From an uncultured Clostridia bacterium (GTDB lineage Bacteria; Bacillota; Clostridia; Christensenellales; UBA1242), in assembly GCA_934793215.1 (NCBI GenBank), contig CAKVOP010000002.1, forward strand, positions 216,378-280,377: 64,000 nt of DNA, given 5' to 3'. Below, piece by piece: positions 61,201 to 64,000 of the stretch (its first letter is position 1; every line of letters starts with the position of its first letter). A program made the translations under genes and the position numbers. Below the pieces are notes generated by a model. That model did not search any database. It was given only the letters and a program-made list of their open reading frames with translations, and was not told the DNA's origin.

Positions 61201-63667
61201 CGGCAAATTGTCTCTTAACACCATTATTGCCACAAGTGGTGAAAAATTAAGATATACAATCACTGACAACTTTGGGAATAAGTCTATTGTTATTCAACTT
61301 GCCAACATCGCCCCATACGAAGAAATAATTGGCAGTGGAAATGTTTATGAAATCACCGAAAGTGATAACAGCAAAACATATTTAAGCGAAAAGGCAACAA
61401 CATTTAACTATCACACCAAACTATATACTGTTTCAATTTACAACGAAACAGACGGACAAAACGCAGTTAATGGCAGTGACTACATTTCAAGCACAAAAGA
61501 TAATGTTACATCATTGACATTCAATCAAAGAAATAAATGCTATACTATCACAATCTATGATGCCGCAGATATCGGTGCAAATCGTACGGTTTTGCGTACA
61601 ATTCATGTCCGTATATACAACAAATTACCAGAATTTACAGACTCTGCTTCACTAGCAAACGGCGGAGTAACATTCCTCGATAGAAATTTGAATGTATTTA
61701 ATCAAGATAAAGTACAAACTAAAACTCTTACTCAAACAATTTCTGTTGGTGGCAAAAACTTTACTAACGCACAAGTTACCTATCTTTCAACCTACTCGTC
61801 AGTAGTAACAATGAAATATGTAAATTCTCCTTTTGATAATGGTTTAACCAATGCTTTTGAAAAAGAATACCCATACTCTGCTTACATTTCGAGTGATAAT
61901 GGTCAAACATTTACAAAACTTGAAATGCAAGATGGGAATATATCAAGTTATGTTATCCGTGGCACAGGAGATTATTTAGTATTCTTCACCTATGACGACG
62001 AAACAGTTCTTACAAGCAGTTATCAAGCCTATATGATTACAATTTGGGATTCAACTGCTTCTTACTACACAATCACGATTGACGGCGTAAGGGTTGAGCG
62101 TTCTAACCTCACCTACACCGACGACGCAGGCGTAACATATGAAGTTAACTATCTTGTTGGAGTTGATTACAGCAACCGAAATCGAGTTATTATAACTCAA
62201 AATGAAGAACTTGGCGTTACACTTTCAGAGCCAATCGTTAAAACAACTGGTACAAATGTTTATGTCGAAGTTTATACTTATTCTTGTACAGAATCAAGTG
62301 GTTCATTTGCAATCTTATACATTAAACCAAACAATGATTTTGCGTCATTATTTAGTTATGAATCACCTTCTGGGGCAAGCGAATCTCTTCTTGGAAAAGC
62401 AAACGAAACGATCGTTGCAAACGAAGCTGATACAGGATTTGAAAGACTTAAACTGACATTTACACCTTACTATGGAATTACTTCTAACAGAATCCATATC
62501 AAGGTTGAGAAAATGTTTGAAGGAAACTTTGTAGATGTGTCTCCTGAAATTGACTATACAGATAGTCTTGCAACCGCATACATTACTCGTGCTGGATACT
62601 ATCGCATAAGCCTTCATGATTCGTGTGAACCAGCAAACTACCAGTCATTTAAAGGTAGCAACTATATGTATCTATACTTCTTAAATTCTATTCCTTTTGT
62701 AGTTACAAGCACAGATAGTGAAGGCAATACTCTCACAACAGAAGCAATTCAAAATGCAATTTACAATTCTAGCGTTACGCTTTCACTTACCAATTTAAGT
62801 TCATACTATGCTCCTTCAAGTTATCCTCAAATCACTGTATACCGAAATGGCAAGACTTATGAAAAATCAAATAGTGGAAATGGGTATATTGAACGAAACT
62901 ATACATTCACATTTAACGAACCTGGATACTATCAAGTAGCCTTCTCCGCAAAAAGTGCCAAAGGTGAAATTCAAATAAGGTCAAAAACCTACAACTTTAT
63001 GATTATCAGCAAAAATGAATCTCGTTCGGCATTCAACTTCCCTGCTTACTCAAATTATTATATTACAAAAATTGAGAAATCTGGTCTTGGAGATATAACA
63101 GAAGATTTCCTTAAGTTTGGCAGTTTTAAAGACACCATTGTTGTAAACGGGAAAACATATCTGTCCGCTCTCAGCCTAAATTATCTCGATGAGAAAACAG
63201 GCAGTGGACGATACAAAATTACAATTTGCCCTAACGATGTTGCATATGTAAATGTTGGAGTTAAATGCTTTACATTTGAACTTTGGATAAATAATGCTAT
63301 CCCTCCTATTGAGGTATCAGTTGGCCAAGGACAAACAACGACAAGTGATATTACAATCACATTTAATGTTGCAAACTTCTATGAGGCCGTTGGAGACAGT
63401 TACATTAAAATAGGTTCAACTATAAGGTACTACAACGCTGAAACTTTGCCTACACTTGGAGAAACCGAAGTAATTACGCTTACTCAAAGTGGAACTTACT
63501 ATATTCAAGTTTACACAGCAAGTGGTCAACTTATTTACTCTTACAAGGTTATTAAAAATGACCCACTCAACGCCTTTGCAATTATCGCAATTATTCTTGG
63601 CGTAATTGCTCTTGGAACTATAATTTTCATAACTGTTAAATTGCGTAAGCGTCAACGAGTTAAGTAA
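55226..63667 (+). CDS. giant secreted surface protein with Ig-like modules
   Basis: 2813 residues: an N-terminal signal sequence (KKIINSLLLTLSCACLAGGSFLLENQ...), an enormous beta-rich ectodomain and one C-terminal transmembrane helix (about residues 2783-2804) with a basic tail (KLRKRQRVK). No LPxTG sorting signal. The ectodomain is rich in Ser, Asn, Thr and Tyr. It contains many copies of a closing-strand pattern like 'GxYxxxVxDxAGN' (SGFYLLEVFDDAGNSS, PGKYVVSLYQAN, AGYYRISLHDS, SGTYYIQVYTASG), typical of bacterial Ig-like repeats; I count at least ten. Likely an adhesin or cell-surface scaffold. SD AGAGGTG. About 13% of the window. Confidence 0.9.
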   Translation: MKKSKKIINSLLLTLSCACLAGGSFLLENQFNNAPAVALAESSTYDEITNSLPNYFNINTDNSSNTFGNVDNKIFLISNTEQDKIEIKIAENEKEAKSRNGDKIKNYCYYPNAADSSAYYYFKFSNSLSLYYDLTNTQIENGETGTNLIEGAAINLFASSYSSAEEEDPKAGIPNNLTFTPEQLNVTFQLGEKFGVTGNTITLNKEGCYTLCVPVVVYRTTNDGSSFVASEETVNYTFMALQSSTYFNATTHLPNITSPNNNIQTSTVQGVGDYSLYYFYSYSTTGTTAEDVYTLPTLEFNPNVYQFNITYTDTDQKVKVARIEYTDKFTQYDENGNEISENNYFVWTNINEDGKAKLVFNDLGTYDIELSYLYKSQENKIYSLPLDRLTSSTFENKLQRMFIYGYQTFYSNYDDIDPLTNQPTSSELKTLDIKSATSTLGADITMGVNREKNTTVSNPNSSAPLTENDLKTAALNYLNGKKTDGKYNSKAPVTTNQTPVRFVGNVKEDSTNSKLYQLTKNEETNEWEGSNINFSLLNQNTPGVYLYIIQYKYDYYMDTTGILQPDAYHYQVFFFEVTNLAPTVSLYEENIVEDTIKSNTIKSISQIYTRGFTNKSVYIIDNSTQNPYDAKVSITLTAYDYASSKRNVIDKQEISSFAGNGASNGIEYKTFDNIDDTINGKSGLYISKDGAYANSKFTIEIKASNASAPSITTFTIDTNEIENIGARKVRQTNSTNFAIGEKISQNFTNEPIILSWNEKASGAPTYGYLKYIPFVEHKYYTASDATTLNATLKALLDDGNNGLLPVNYKIDLNEFSSSTWVEYSNTEKYDTVVSASAVKQNSGFYLLEVFDDAGNSSFEIFLIDKTNPLFVKQQEELDENGAPSGIILRSFISNGENIDVPEDASYNMSIRWAKYKGILLENKNSLSGVKAYQFSKDASQATSQLLNKLDDFFASTKDYIGSLSGAYVTNGNYLKIETFPTYYALKNDAYQPYNGFSYDVPLYKENANGEIEALEATHSLLTRDKSNTKVYGDESTNYKNAPSGMLNFRVSADASKLDVKVGDQPASESGQIWKSLQWDNYSFNGYFDTDENRLSPTITDPTKLSDKKYKYSYILPTNSKNKLSLTYIPLPNNGSVVASITLKYYPYIKTSTTLTSYRSGNDSSANENGEVTNNYFYYTLSKNPTREFEIYTNGSVAVAKGEECTFEIVLGNNTLPVAGKYVFERVYQDGETVGKFDYDTRDISFIVDPYNVISPIESVERTDEEGNTKTSLESIVGGDILVSMYSGTNEQNIEISFPRYVEGLNKGSFYTQSNFKEDDTFPENAISISGNKLPLSLLIPQTKYTISSIKNSDNSYVVSTNNDLSYFGAEIKEEDGLWKLYYEGILYKSFANEEDALTELNNSRINVYNLYAKIQYYKPNSETVFSTYHGGNLNALTGRNDIYTNGYMNFYKQTSSSQSQSLTLETIATKMFSAPGKYVVSLYQANNLGSNFDQLYSLYKFAFKIESTAPEFDIVNNSGYSLEEHENAYYTNSPRLNIKWQLPNSDYIAKIDEANIKISGDITKTITSNEIFGDTTAGGTRYFEIDASSILAKMLTNENFKPSINITMQFEGHNVKIYTTTTKTIYFDITAPHNNTLSLISNVENSARMQGVFSSLDSTFLHSNAREYYDYNGNLTSFNKSTMGDGVSYSYLKSTGILKYYYFNVKTDFISSLLIDNDNYGVKYIGLKEVYNFNSYTPVDKNSFNENSYIEINDFEINEVTNGTLYEVVELDWAGNMTVYLIKVVNPQNDDLVLTYTNSKTDEDEVNEFNLQQMVANNYNLYSNTGFEISSINYNDDAWEIFSIKKAGQVTDIYMRSPWLDEETVYHINGSNFDTASLSSLFSNLASSNRKHQIMFANRNDGTRTNLYATIYNANLITSTTYNAPQAQLNINIPSQESLNSTTYGYVYPTEIKVERLDGAYKEVATATMVNGLYGAWDIADPSNAVSIVLANGKLSLNTIIATSGEKLRYTITDNFGNKSIVIQLANIAPYEEIIGSGNVYEITESDNSKTYLSEKATTFNYHTKLYTVSIYNETDGQNAVNGSDYISSTKDNVTSLTFNQRNKCYTITIYDAADIGANRTVLRTIHVRIYNKLPEFTDSASLANGGVTFLDRNLNVFNQDKVQTKTLTQTISVGGKNFTNAQVTYLSTYSSVVTMKYVNSPFDNGLTNAFEKEYPYSAYISSDNGQTFTKLEMQDGNISSYVIRGTGDYLVFFTYDDETVLTSSYQAYMITIWDSTASYYTITIDGVRVERSNLTYTDDAGVTYEVNYLVGVDYSNRNRVIITQNEELGVTLSEPIVKTTGTNVYVEVYTYSCTESSGSFAILYIKPNNDFASLFSYESPSGASESLLGKANETIVANEADTGFERLKLTFTPYYGITSNRIHIKVEKMFEGNFVDVSPEIDYTDSLATAYITRAGYYRISLHDSCEPANYQSFKGSNYMYLYFLNSIPFVVTSTDSEGNTLTTEAIQNAIYNSSVTLSLTNLSSYYAPSSYPQITVYRNGKTYEKSNSGNGYIERNYTFTFNEPGYYQVAFSAKSAKGEIQIRSKTYNFMIISKNESRSAFNFPAYSNYYITKIEKSGLGDITEDFLKFGSFKDTIVVNGKTYLSALSLNYLDEKTGSGRYKITICPNDVAYVNVGVKCFTFELWINNAIPPIEVSVGQGQTTTSDITITFNVANFYEAVGDSYIKIGSTIRYYNAETLPTLGETEVITLTQSGTYYIQVYTASGQLIYSYKVIKNDPLNAFAIIAIILGVIALGTIIFITVKLRKRQRVK

Positions 63668-63755
63668 TGTGTGAGCAAGCTCACTGTCTATCGTAAGTTA
63701 ATCTAAATTTTATATTGTATTACGTTCCGTGCGAGTAAACTTGCCTTGTATTGTA

Positions 63756-63908
63756 AGAGGTATTAAAAATAGAGTTTTTAAAACTTGATTTAACCTTGTT
63801 CTAATCTTTCGCACTTACATTAGACAAAAGTGGCAAAACTTTCTTTACTTTTAGATTCTAATACCTCTAATACATAAAAAACCTTGCAAGGCTTTTGCAA
63901 GGTTTTTT
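63756..63908 (+). ncRNA. candidate structured RNA with terminator (unassigned)
   Basis: A closing stem AGAGGTATTA/TAATACCTCT (63756-63765 with 63859-63868) encloses two hairpins: AGTTTT/AAAACT and a 9-bp bulged stem TTGTTCTAAT/ATTAGACAA. A strong terminator follows. It could be a 3' UTR structure of the giant mRNA or a separate small RNA. I could not match it to 6S, SRP, RNase P or tmRNA. No convincing promoter. Confidence 0.35.
63876..63908 (+). terminator. strong intrinsic terminator
   Basis: Ten-bp stem AACCTTGCAA/TTGCAAGGTT (63880-63889 with 63895-63904), five-base loop, A6 before and T6 within and after the stem. Confidence 0.85.
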
Positions 63909-63924
63909 GTTTTATTTTTTATTT

Positions 63925-64000
63925 CTTTTATGGCTCTTTTATGGCTCTTTTATGGCTCTTTTATGGCTCTTTTATGGCTCTTTTATGGCTCTTTTATGGC
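63925..64000. repeat. 11-bp tandem repeat array, cut by window edge
   Basis: Unit TGGCTCTTTTA repeated identically from 63931 to the end, nearly seven copies including a partial first and last unit. Intergenic as far as visible. Confidence 0.9.

Larger units (their letters stand above)
63668..64000. other. gene-free region after the giant gene
   Basis: 333 bp to the window edge. Holds a small hairpin right after the stop (GTGAGC/GCTCAC), a possible structured RNA (63756-63908), a strong terminator and an 11-bp tandem array. No coding region seen. Confidence 0.6.

Noticed and set aside
63756..63908. Identification of the structured region as 6S RNA or SRP RNA
   Set aside because: Too short for 6S and lacking the SRP tetraloop motif; kept only as an unassigned candidate.

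Overview
This window is AT-rich (about one third G+C by eye) and densely coded on both strands. It most likely comes from an endospore-forming, low-GC Firmicute, probably an uncultured member of the Clostridia. Evidence for sporulation is direct: SpoIIID, a SpoIIQ-like M23 protein, SpoVB, a complete GerA/GerB/GerC germinant-receptor operon and a BclA-like collagen protein. Most genes carry strong Shine-Dalgarno (SD) sequences of the GGAGG type. A minority have none and instead sit directly behind a -10 box. I see no plasmid, phage, transposon or CRISPR signature, so this reads as chromosomal backbone plus lineage-specific surface genes.

Layout. 1-5.8 kb (minus strand): hflX, a lipoprotein, spoIIID, acpP, spoIIQ, two small membrane-anchored proteins and a UPF0104/LPG-flippase-like protein. 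5.8-12.2 kb (minus): a conserved housekeeping run of degenerate glmU-like gene, pth, mfd and a PpiC/PrsA-like lipoprotein. 12.3-19 kb: a surface protein, DUF421 and DUF4363, SpoVB, a tiny LysM protein, a TVP38 membrane protein and a VanW-family protein. 19-26.4 kb: cca, a CtpE-like P-type ATPase and ftsH with a downstream membrane protein. 26.4-31.2 kb: the gerA-gerB-gerC operon, with a sigma-G-like promoter, and a secreted Fn3-like protein. 31.3-43.5 kb: a Glu-rich membrane protein, leuS, an L10-leader/rplJ/rplL unit, an unusual double-length ThyX-like protein, cysS, a MarR regulator, recD2 and comFC. 43.6-49.6 kb: tRNA-Glu with a decayed duplicate of its 3' end, an MFS transporter with a lipoprotein, a CYTH-like protein, HU, signal peptidase I, QueH and an ArsR regulator. 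49.7-54.9 kb: small spore- or surface-type proteins (two paralogous two-helix membrane proteins, a BclA-like collagen protein), a nucleoside hydrolase, tRNA-Ser and a glycosyltransferase. 55.2-63.7 kb: one 2813-residue secreted, C-terminally membrane-anchored protein. The window ends with a structured intergenic region and an 11-bp tandem repeat that runs off the edge.

The most interesting observations concern gene expression. At least five unrelated genes (hflX, the flippase, the glmU-like gene, the P-type ATPase and recD2) have a recognisable -35/-10 promoter ending 5-8 nt before the start codon and no Shine-Dalgarno sequence. This predicts leaderless mRNAs coexisting with SD-led genes. Two further genes (a lipoprotein and mfd) appear to begin at AUC or AUU, or carry sequence errors there. 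One small gene has its start codon in the loop of a perfect terminator hairpin. A ThyX-like protein carries its two catalytic half-motifs in opposite halves of a tandem duplication.
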